From positions 1 through 8,302 of the forward strand of contig JAUXDF010000116.1 of NCBI GenBank assembly GCA_030618505.1: a DNA stretch of 8,302 bases. Reading direction: 5' to 3'. Both the position numbers and the translations under genes were made by a program. Within the stretch, counting starts at the first letter, position 1. The number at the start of each line of letters is the position of its first letter. Positions 1 to 5,321 of the stretch are shown here, piece by piece. Origin of the DNA: Spongiibacteraceae bacterium (lineage in GTDB: Bacteria > Pseudomonadota > Gammaproteobacteria > Pseudomonadales > PIVM01). The notes beneath the pieces are model-generated. The model saw nothing but the letters and a program-made list of their open reading frames with translations, was not told where the DNA came from and did no database searches.

Positions 1-2
1 GC

Positions 3-164
3 TTTAAATCGCAAGCCTTACTCAATGAGGAAAGCCTGCTGTCATGCATGGCTTACGTCGATCTAAATCCGATACGCGCCAAGATGGCCAACACACCGGA
101 AGACTCTGACCATCTTTTAGAGGTGCCTGTCCTATATTCCGTTGAATATTTTAATTCTTTGTAA
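3..164 (+). pseudogene. 3' remnant of REP-associated (Y1/IS200-like) transposase
   Basis: This open frame enters from the left edge and stops at the TAA at 162-164, leaving 53 visible residues. Its core, about residues 9-36, contains LLSCMAYVDLNPIRAKMA followed by a TPEDSD run. That is a hallmark of REP-associated tyrosine transposases (RAYT, Y1_Tnp fold), single-strand DNA transposases that mobilise or once mobilised REP-type palindromes. In the family this motif is normally followed by TSI-type sequence and often a further long C-terminal region. Here the match ends just after SDH, near nt 113, and about 16 unrelated residues lead to the stop. I therefore read it as a C-terminally truncated or decayed copy. 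The catalytic HUH and Tyr residues lie upstream of the window, so I cannot say whether the N-terminal part is intact. A short natural variant of the family is the alternative. Confidence 0.75.
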
Positions 165-326
165 ATCAATATGTTATGTTTTATTCGGTTCTTTGGTGAT
201 AGCCGTGGAAAATTTCTTATCTACTGTTTTTATAGAGATATTTAATCGATTCAAAAAATACCCTTTATCCAGCCAACTCACAGAAACAATCCTACCTTAT
301 TGATTTATAACGAAATACTTCTTAAC

Positions 327-350
327 TAAGTGCCATTCGGCTTTGACCCC
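327..350 (+). repeat. possible terminal motif of the RAYT-type element
   Basis: Downstream of the transposase remnant lies a run ending in GGCTTTGACCCC (339-350). On the other strand it begins GGGGTCAAAGCC. Motifs of the form GGGGTCAGAG or GGGGTCAAAG are, from memory, common at the ends of Y1/RAYT-type transposase loci in proteobacteria, with the CTCTGACCCC orientation on the 3' side, as seen here. The partner end would lie left of the window, so the assignment is inference. A weak TGCCA/TGGCA pair (331-335 and 372-376) is too short to count as independent support. Confidence 0.4.
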
Positions 351-531
351 TTTAATCGAAATGATATTGTTTGGCACCAGCAATTAACTACCATAATACT
401 TTTAAGTTCAATGCCCTACAGCGCAAATCTGCGCTAAAACAAACTCCACTTAACACTCGGCATTTACAGTCAAACCACAAACCCTGTGGAATGTCGGTTG
501 ATGAGCCCACAAAGTACAACCACCGTCATAA

Positions 532-552
532 CGAAATATATTTCGAAATATA
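532..552. promoter_or_regulatory. overlapping palindromes over a -10-like box
   Basis: Two perfect palindromes interlock here. CGAAATATATTTCG occupies 532-545 and TATATTTCGAAATATA occupies 537-552. The same stretch can be read as the direct repeat CGAAATATA at 532-540 and 544-552. A good -10 hexamer, TATACT (549-554), overlaps the right edge, which would place a start near 561 and leave a leader of about 65 nt to the lipoprotein ATG at 628. No convincing -35 sits 16-18 bases upstream. The arrangement suits a dimeric regulator binding over the promoter, but the region is AT-rich and function is inferred. Confidence 0.4.
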
Positions 553-627
553 CTGAACTAAGTCTGTAACGCATCGTCTTAGTATGTAGAAGCAAACAAA
601 AACACTTAAACCCTTAGAGGTAACACA

Positions 628-1419
628 ATGAAATTCACTACTCAAAAACTATCAGTAATATTGCTCTCAAGCGCCATTCTCACTGCCTGCGGGGGAGGCG
701 GAAGCGGAAGTTCTGAGAAAGCTCCGGCACCTACCCCGCCAGTAGCGGAACACCTGCCCGAGCCTGAGGATCAACCAATGGTGCCTCCTGTGGTAGAAAT
801 ACCTCCAGTAGTAGAGGAGCCGGAAAGATTTAGTTTGAACAGTTTCACATCTAACGAACCGGGCGTTATTAAATACAACTTTAATATTGAAGGCGCTGAC
901 AATAAGGGCGGGATTTATTCTGGGTTCGTTGTAAATATAAACTCAAATGCTTTTGTGCATGAGGGGGTAATGGCTATCCGTAATGAAGGCATGATAACAA
1001 ATACATATCAAACTTCTGGCGTAACACACACCTATACTGAAATGCGCATATATGATGCTTATAACGGAACGCCGCTAACAGGGTACTACCTGGTTGAACC
1101 TGATGCTTGGTGTTATATCACCGTGGCTCACGCTATGCCCGCCACAGTTCAGCATGGAGATATGATCGTAGGTAATACAGTTGAATGTGAATACGGCGTT
1201 AGACTTGTCAGATCTATGCAGGTCGAAGTCAACGAGCCGGGAATTGCTGAGATTCAAATAAGCTCGATTACTTATGACCTGCGGTTATCTGGCTCGCCTA
1301 TGGTAGGAAACTCAACAACGACATACTACATAAAACCCGACGGTGACATCTTGAGAGCTGTTGGTGATTACAAAAATATTCAAACAGGGTTCCACGACGA
1401 ATGGCACAGTGTCGACTAA
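628..1419 (+). CDS. putative secreted lipoprotein of unknown function
   Basis: The gene encodes 263 residues. It begins with a basic n-region and a hydrophobic core (residues about 8-20) ending in the lipobox L-T-A-C, so Cys21 should be lipidated after signal peptidase II cleavage. A Gly/Ser-rich stretch (22-29) and a Pro/Val/Glu-rich linker (about 31-66) follow, a common layout for an outer-membrane-anchored protein holding a globular domain away from the membrane. Residues 67-263 look mixed and beta-rich, with only two cysteines (162 and 187), which could form a disulfide in the periplasm or outside. I do not recognise the domain. The start is supported by GAGG (617-620), 7 nt before the ATG. 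The gene stands alone beside a transposase remnant, with convergent sdhE-ygfX downstream, so it is probably an accessory gene. Lipoprotein status is well supported; the role is unknown. Confidence 0.85.
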   Translation: MKFTTQKLSVILLSSAILTACGGGGSGSSEKAPAPTPPVAEHLPEPEDQPMVPPVVEIPPVVEEPERFSLNSFTSNEPGVIKYNFNIEGADNKGGIYSGFVVNINSNAFVHEGVMAIRNEGMITNTYQTSGVTHTYTEMRIYDAYNGTPLTGYYLVEPDAWCYITVAHAMPATVQHGDMIVGNTVECEYGVRLVRSMQVEVNEPGIAEIQISSITYDLRLSGSPMVGNSTTTYYIKPDGDILRAVGDYKNIQTGFHDEWHSVD

Positions 1420-1442
1420 TTAGCGCCTAACCAGAAACCGGA

Positions 1443-1456
1443 AGTTTTCGAAAACT
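1443..1456. repeat. perfect 14-bp palindrome after the lipoprotein gene
   Basis: AGTTTTCGAAAACT is a perfect palindrome 24 bases after the lipoprotein stop. It has no unpaired loop and no following T-run, so it is not a classical intrinsic terminator. It could be a protein-binding site or part of the structured 3' region with the larger hairpin at 1465-1536. Confidence 0.45.
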
Positions 1457-1464
1457 AAGTCCGC

Positions 1465-1536
1465 TCCTGGCCAACGCAAATCTAGCTCCTAGGCCTTTTC
1501 AAGGCCTTTAAGTCGCAAGATTTGCATTGGCCAGGA
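1465..1536. repeat. long imperfect inverted repeat with nested hairpin; possible bidirectional terminator
   Basis: The outer arms 1465-1483 and 1518-1536 (19 nt each) pair with a single mismatch: TCCTGGCCAACGCAAATCT on the left faces AGATTTGCATTGGCCAGGA on the right. Nested inside is a perfect seven-base stem with a three-base loop, AGGCCTT-TTC-AAGGCCT (1491-1507). The structure lies between the convergent lipoprotein and ygfX genes, where a shared terminator is expected. However, neither strand shows a proper U-tract after the stem, so termination would be atypical. A REP- or MITE-like repeat is the other reading, given the RAYT remnant about 1.3 kb to the left. Confidence 0.6.
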
Positions 1537-1563
1537 TCTCTTTGTCTAATTTCTGGATGGGCA

Positions 1564-2034
1564 CTAACTATCACCCTGAGCAAGCAGCGCTGGATACACC
1601 AGCCGCAGAAACACCCGCAACTGGCGCAAAAGCGCAGGATCTGCAGCATCATTAAAAAGTAATTTAACCCGCTTGCGGCCCATTCTACTTTCCAGCCCGC
1701 CCACCGGCTCACACAGCCGAAAGTGTAATAACAATACCCAGCTGCTCAGCACACTATTCGGCAATAGTTCAGCTTCAAAAATGCCATCATTACAGATCAA
1801 CAGCCAGCGCTCGCCATCCCACTGAATCGCGTGAATGGCTTTTTTTGACAAAGAAAAATAATGTTTATACAGAGAAAGGGAAAATCCACACGGGACCGCC
1901 AGCACAAGCACCGCCTTAATCGGCCAGACGATAGCAGCAAGCAGCACAACAACGACCGTGCTCAAATAGATAGAGACTAAAAAAACCAGTAAACGCCTCG
2001 AAGGGTAAAAATCAACTTTTAGGCTGTTGAACAT
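1564..2034 (-). CDS. ygfX: YgfX (CptA) family inner-membrane protein
   Basis: This 156-residue protein is slightly longer than E. coli YgfX (about 135). The N-terminal part carries two closely spaced hydrophobic segments (about residues 14-37 and 39-56), forming a membrane hairpin. A soluble C-terminal region follows, including QWDGERWLL (about 71-79), the kind of W-x-G-E-W strand seen in the family. YgfX/CptA is the membrane partner encoded next to SdhE. In E. coli it was proposed as a toxin affecting FtsZ and MreB and has been linked to SdhE-dependent phenotypes, so its role is not settled. The start codon lies inside the end of sdhE (23-nt overlap, 2012-2034), indicating translational coupling. 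The pairing with sdhE makes the call firm even though the family is weakly conserved. Confidence 0.85.
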   Translation of the reverse strand: MFNSLKVDFYPSRRLLVFLVSIYLSTVVVVLLAAIVWPIKAVLVLAVPCGFSLSLYKHYFSLSKKAIHAIQWDGERWLLICNDGIFEAELLPNSVLSSWVLLLHFRLCEPVGGLESRMGRKRVKLLFNDAADPALLRQLRVFLRLVYPALLAQGDS

Positions 2035-2272
2035 GCTCGAGTATCAACTCCACAATTCTGGCAATATCCTTATCTTCAGGTTTTTTGCGTTTTAAAAACC
2101 AGCCAAACATATCCTGATCTTCGCATTCCAGCATACGGACATAACGCTGCTGATCCTCTTCATCCAAAGAACGTAAACAATTTTCTACAAAAGGCATTAA
2201 CACCAGATCTAGCTCCAGCATGCCACGACGGCTGTGCCAATAGATACGCTGATACTCTACATCATCAAGCAT
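2012..2272 (-). CDS. sdhE: FAD assembly factor SdhE (YgfY/CptB)
   Basis: This 86-residue protein has the size and five-helix pattern of the SdhE family. The N-terminal motif RRGMLELD (residues 15-22) contains the conserved RGxxE signature (Gly17, Glu20) needed for flavinylation. SdhE acts in the cytoplasm, promoting covalent FAD attachment to SdhA of succinate dehydrogenase and, in some enterobacteria, to fumarate reductase. DMFGWF (about 54-59) matches the conserved later helix. On the minus strand an AGGA lies 9 nt before the ATG, supporting this start. The gene overlaps ygfX by 23 nt as the first gene of a two-gene operon, divergent from ygfZ as in E. coli. The call rests on motif, length and synteny together. 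Confidence 0.95.
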   Translation of the reverse strand: MLDDVEYQRIYWHSRRGMLELDLVLMPFVENCLRSLDEEDQQRYVRMLECEDQDMFGWFLKRKKPEDKDIARIVELILEHVQQPKS

Positions 2273-2316
2273 TCGAAAAAATCCTATTGTTCATTCCACA
2301 CAATAACGGGGTAGTT

Positions 2317-2322
2317 ATTATA
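2317..2322 (-). promoter_or_regulatory. candidate -10 box for sdhE-ygfX
   Basis: On the minus strand this is a perfect TATAAT. It would start transcription near 2310, leaving a leader of roughly 38 nt before the sdhE ATG. I see no good -35 at 16-18 nt spacing, so the assignment depends on the -10 match and its position. On the plus strand the overlapping TATAGT (2319-2324) could serve ygfZ, so the region may be a compact divergent promoter. Confidence 0.4.
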
Positions 2323-2444
2323 GTGGAAACGGGACAAGGAGTCTGTCGGATTATCCTCGAAATCTCAGTTGGATTATGCTGACAAATAGCCACCAAAGCT
2401 CTAAGATACACAACCAACTTAATCACTCAGGTATTAGCAAAACA

Positions 2445-3518
2445 ATGACAACTGCATGGTCTACCTTTCTCGAACAGCAGAACGCCACACGTAACGATGC
2501 CGGCGAATGGCTTTTTGATAACAGTGATGAACTAAGGCCGGAACTAACGCCAGAACTATCATCTGAACAAAATTTCATCTGCTACCTGCAAAGCCAGACC
2601 TTGTTGGCCTGCGAAGGGCCCGACAGCGCTAAATTCCTGCAAGGCCAGCTCACCTGTGATACTCGGGAATTACAAGTGCCACACACCGCCCTTGGCGCCC
2701 ATTGCACGCCCAAAGGGCGGATGGTCAGTAGCTTTCGAATTGCAGGTCTGGATAACGAAACATTTTTTATGCGCATGGATCGCTCCATTATTGAACAAAC
2801 CAGACAGTCTCTGGGTAAATATATCGTTTTTTCCAAAGCAGAACTGTATGACCGCTCCGAGCAATGGCTGGCACTGGGACTCGCCGGTAAGAACTGTAAA
2901 AAGGCACTAAGTGCAATATTTGATACCCTGCCCACAGAGCAACACGCCTCGGTTCAACAAGAGGGCAAATGCCTGCTAATTCAAGTCGATAATGAAGGGC
3001 AGCGCTATGAGCTATGGTGCAAAACAGAAGAAGCAAGCAAGCTATGGCGCGAATTAAGCCAAACACTGCCCCCCGTCGCAGAAAAAGCCTGGCAACTACA
3101 AAACATTCAACAAGGCCTGGGTTTTGTCGAGAGCGAAACTCTGGAAATGTTTATCCCTCAGATGCTGAACTACCAAACAGTCGGCGCTATCAGCTTCAAA
3201 AAAGGTTGTTATACCGGTCAGGAAATCGTTGCCCGAATGCAATACCTGGGCAAATTGAAACGCCATATGTACCGACTTCACTGCCACAGTGACACCCTTC
3301 CCCTTGCCGGCACTGCCTTGTTTTCCGCAGAAGGAGAACAAGTCATTGGCAATATCGTACACAGTGCTGCCCTTACTCCAAATGAATACCAAATGCTGGC
3401 GGTAGTGAGCGAACAAGCCATTGCAAAAAATCAACTCCGACTAGGCTCACAAACTGGCGTCAATCTTGATGTACTTTCCCTGCCATATGCTATAACTAAA
3501 GAGGAAAATAATTTGTAG
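2445..3518 (+). CDS. ygfZ: tRNA-modifying / Fe-S cluster protein YgfZ (folate-binding)
   Basis: YgfZ is a cytoplasmic, folate-binding relative of the glycine-cleavage T-protein (GcvT/COG0354). It helps maintain certain Fe-S enzymes, including the tRNA methylthiotransferase MiaB. The diagnostic motif KGCYTGQE is intact at residues 253-260, with the key cysteine at 255. FLQGQLTCD (64-72) and HCTPKGRM (86-93) match the folate-binding core. I prefer the ATG at 2445 (357 residues). An in-frame ATG at 2376 would add 23 polar residues unlike the family, and E. coli YgfZ is 326. Neither start has a strong ribosome site: an AGGT lies about 12 nt before 2445, and nothing clear precedes 2376. The gene is divergent from sdhE-ygfX, the conserved gammaproteobacterial arrangement, consistent with a shared interest in respiratory cofactor enzymes. 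Confidence 0.93.
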   Translation: MTTAWSTFLEQQNATRNDAGEWLFDNSDELRPELTPELSSEQNFICYLQSQTLLACEGPDSAKFLQGQLTCDTRELQVPHTALGAHCTPKGRMVSSFRIAGLDNETFFMRMDRSIIEQTRQSLGKYIVFSKAELYDRSEQWLALGLAGKNCKKALSAIFDTLPTEQHASVQQEGKCLLIQVDNEGQRYELWCKTEEASKLWRELSQTLPPVAEKAWQLQNIQQGLGFVESETLEMFIPQMLNYQTVGAISFKKGCYTGQEIVARMQYLGKLKRHMYRLHCHSDTLPLAGTALFSAEGEQVIGNIVHSAALTPNEYQMLAVVSEQAIAKNQLRLGSQTGVNLDVLSLPYAITKEENNL

Positions 3519-3559
3519 CTATACTGCTCGGATTTGAACGTAATCTGAGCAGCTACAAA
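3512..3559 (+). terminator. hairpin overlapping the ygfZ stop codon
   Basis: TTTGTAGC (3512-3519) pairs with GCTACAAA (3552-3559). A second stem, TGCTCGGATT (3524-3533), pairs with AATCTGAGCA (3542-3551) with one G-T wobble. A four-base bulge on the left arm joins the two. The stem begins inside the last codons of ygfZ, with the TAG at 3516-3518. No U-run follows on the plus strand, so this is not a textbook intrinsic terminator. It may protect the mRNA 3' end or act with other factors. The fold itself is clear; the terminator role is inferred. Confidence 0.5.
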
Positions 3560-3588
3560 AACGCTAGCGCCCCGGACTTATAAATCAG

Positions 3589-3626
3589 CTGAGGCCTGAC
3601 AGCCAACTACAGAGCAGACCTCAGGA
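3589..3626 (+). promoter_or_regulatory. possible SD-sequestering hairpin before the HDOD gene
   Basis: The HDOD start is preceded by AGGA at 3623-3626. Two overlapping upstream segments can pair with it: CTGAGG (3589-3594) with CCTCAG (3619-3624), and CCTGA (3595-3599) with TCAGG (3621-3625). The pairings are mutually exclusive and short (5-6 bp). They could modulate translation or be chance. Confidence 0.25.
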
Positions 3627-3632
3627 TAAAAT

Positions 3633-4472
3633 ATGAGCAATATCGTTGATCAAATTCGATCTGAATTAATTAACGCGATCAAGACCGATCAACTCACCCT
3701 GCCAACATTGCCCGAAGTCGCCCTTCAGGTCAGGGAGGTTGCCAATGATCCTGACTCCTCAGTCGCCGATCTCGCCAAGGTGCTAGGCAACGATGCCGCT
3801 CTGTCAGCACGGGTTATCAAGGTGGCCAACAGCCCTCTGCTCAGAGGCAACCAGCCGATTGAAGATGTTAAAATGGCGGTTGGCCGATTGGGCCTTAACT
3901 ATACAGCCAACCTGGCAACCGGCCTGGCGATGGAACAGATGTTTCAGGCCACCACTGATATTGTCGACACCAGAATGAGAGAAGTCTGGGCAAAAAGCAC
4001 TGAAGTTGCTGGTATTTGTCACATACTGTGCAAGCACTACACTAAACTCGGTGCCGACCAGGCTACTCTCGCTGGGCTTGTCCACAAAATCGGCGTACTG
4101 CCCATTCTAAAATTTGCCGAAGAGAAACATACCGAACTGCTGGAAAACAGCGCCACCCTGGATTTGGTCATTAATGAACTACACCCGCTGATCGGTAGCC
4201 TGATTCTAAAAACCTGGGAATTTCCCGACCACCTGATTATTGTCCCCAAAGAACACATTAACTTTCAACGCAAGGTCGATAAAGTCGACTTTGCGGACTT
4301 GGTTATGGTCTCCAGCCTACAAAGTTATATCGGCACCGATCACCCCTACACGCAGATGGACTGGACCACCATTTCGGCCTTCGATAGAGTTGGACTCTCG
4401 CCAGAAATTGATACCCACGAAGCCGAAGACCTCAGTGCCGAAATGGAAGCGGCAATGGCTTTGTTGGCCTAA
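3633..4472 (+). CDS. HDOD domain protein, putative signalling regulator
   Basis: This 279-residue cytoplasmic protein is essentially a single HDOD domain. LPTLPEVAL (22-30) and the segment around ALSARVIKVANSP (56-68) match the family's N-terminal signature. HPLIGSLILKTWEFP (184-198) matches the C-terminal HDOD helix pair. HDOD proteins belong to the HD-phosphohydrolase clan but usually lack metal-binding residues and act in regulatory and signalling pathways rather than as nucleases. Here the position of the usual HD doublet reads His151-Lys152, so metal-dependent phosphohydrolase activity is not expected. I see no attached receiver, GGDEF or EAL domain. The ribosome site AGGA sits 6 nt before the ATG. 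The gene lies 114 nt after ygfZ, so it may be transcribed separately. A TATAAA at 3579-3584 could be a -10 box, but no -35 was found. Family is secure; pathway is unknown. Confidence 0.9.
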   Translation: MSNIVDQIRSELINAIKTDQLTLPTLPEVALQVREVANDPDSSVADLAKVLGNDAALSARVIKVANSPLLRGNQPIEDVKMAVGRLGLNYTANLATGLAMEQMFQATTDIVDTRMREVWAKSTEVAGICHILCKHYTKLGADQATLAGLVHKIGVLPILKFAEEKHTELLENSATLDLVINELHPLIGSLILKTWEFPDHLIIVPKEHINFQRKVDKVDFADLVMVSSLQSYIGTDHPYTQMDWTTISAFDRVGLSPEIDTHEAEDLSAEMEAAMALLA

Positions 4473-4487
4473 TCCCAGTAACCCTTC

Positions 4488-5177
4488 TCAGTCTATCGTC
4501 GGCAAAGTCCAGTCAATGGCATCACTACCACGGGCAAGCAGATAATTGTTTGTCTTGGAAAAATGCTGACAGCCCAAAAAACCCCGATAGGCTGACAGCG
4601 GTGATGGATGAGGCGCACTCAGCACACAGTGGCGGTTTCGATCAATAAACTGCCCTTTTTTTTGTGCATAAGCACCCCACAGCAAAAATACCAAACCTTC
4701 TTTTTTTTCATTGAGCTCTTGTATCACCGCATCGGTAAAACGCTCCCAACCCTTGCCCTGATGGATCCCGGCACTGCCTCGCTCCACCGTCAGCACACTA
4801 TTAAGCAACAACACTCCTTGCTGCGCCCAGTGTGTCAGACAGCCGTGCTCACTGACCGGAATACCCAAGTCCGCCTGCAACTCCTTAAAGATATTAACCA
4901 AAGAAGGTGGAGAGGCTACTCCAGCTTGCACGGAAAAACATAAACCATGGGCCTGACCTGGACCGTGATAGGGGTCTTGCCCAAGAATAACCACCTTGAC
5001 CTGATCAAAGGGGGTCTGGTTAAGGGCATTAAAATAGTTTTCTCCCTCAGGGTAGATAATCTTGCCCGCTTTTTTTCGCAGTAATAAAAACTCCCGCAAT
5101 TGTTCCATGTAGGGCTCACGAAACTGCGACTCCAGATGCTCACGCCATAACGGCTCCAACTTAATCTCGCTATTCAT
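4488..5177 (-). CDS. ung: uracil-DNA glycosylase, family 1
   Basis: Ung removes uracil from DNA arising by cytosine deamination or dUTP incorporation, starting base-excision repair in the cytoplasm. The protein has 229 residues, the E. coli length, with all family-1 motifs. The water-activating loop GQDPYHGPGQAHG spans residues 66-78 with catalytic Asp68. LLLNSVLTVE (123-132) contains the uracil-recognising Asn126. HPSPLSAYRG (190-199) carries catalytic His190 and the minor-groove loop. I chose the ATG at 5175-5177 because it begins MNSEIKLEPLWREHL, in line with the family. The frame stays open up to 5339, but those 54 extra residues have no family counterpart and overlap the neighbouring hydrolase start. 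The 3' end faces the HDOD gene with a 15-nt gap and no obvious terminator. Confidence 0.97.
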   Translation of the reverse strand: MNSEIKLEPLWREHLESQFREPYMEQLREFLLLRKKAGKIIYPEGENYFNALNQTPFDQVKVVILGQDPYHGPGQAHGLCFSVQAGVASPPSLVNIFKELQADLGIPVSEHGCLTHWAQQGVLLLNSVLTVERGSAGIHQGKGWERFTDAVIQELNEKKEGLVFLLWGAYAQKKGQFIDRNRHCVLSAPHPSPLSAYRGFLGCQHFSKTNNYLLARGSDAIDWTLPTID

Positions 5178-5264
5178 TTCATCATATCTCTTATAATTAC
5201 CAGTCAGCGTGCCCGCGCTATTAACAGCAAGGCTATTGTGCCAGCTACTGAAATGCAAATCGCT

Positions 5265-5292
5265 TTGCGCTCCACTCCCTTTACGATATAGT
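5265..5292 (+). promoter_or_regulatory. candidate sigma-70 promoter for the alpha/beta hydrolase
   Basis: TTGCGC (5265-5270) and TATAGT (5287-5292) are separated by 16 nt and would start transcription near 5299, giving a leader of about 23 nt before the ATG at 5322. Each hexamer matches the sigma-70 consensus in four or five of six positions. It lies in the 144-nt divergent region shared with ung. Confidence 0.5.
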
Positions 5293-5321
5293 GCGCGACT
5301 TTTCAATCGGTTAATAACAAA

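Larger units (their letters stand above)
165..627. other. AT-rich intergenic region with no credible gene
   Basis: About 460 bases separate the transposase remnant from the lipoprotein gene. I find no coding frame with a plausible start, ribosome site and composition. The longest frame, 371-556, begins at a TTG without a Shine-Dalgarno sequence and resembles nothing I know. The stretch is visibly richer in A and T than the housekeeping genes to its right. It contains a possible transposon-end motif at about 327-350 and overlapping palindromes at 532-552. I infer decayed mobile-element flank plus the regulatory region of the lipoprotein gene. Confidence 0.6.

Noticed and set aside
371..556. 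61-codon open frame upstream of the lipoprotein gene
   Set aside because: It starts at TTG without a ribosome site, has no recognisable domain and runs through the palindromic region that looks regulatory.
1425..1431. GCCTAAC just after the lipoprotein stop, matching the RYYYAAC end of an integron attC site
   Set aside because: No matching GTTRRRY core follows within a cassette-sized distance and the flanking genes are not a cassette array.
2376..2444. Upstream ATG extending ygfZ by 23 residues
   Set aside because: The extra residues are polar, unlike the family N-terminus, and no ribosome site precedes it. The family length favours 2445, though this is not decisive.
3096..3434. Long antisense frames inside ygfZ and other genes
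   Set aside because: They are shadows of strongly supported genes on the opposite strand, with no motifs of their own.
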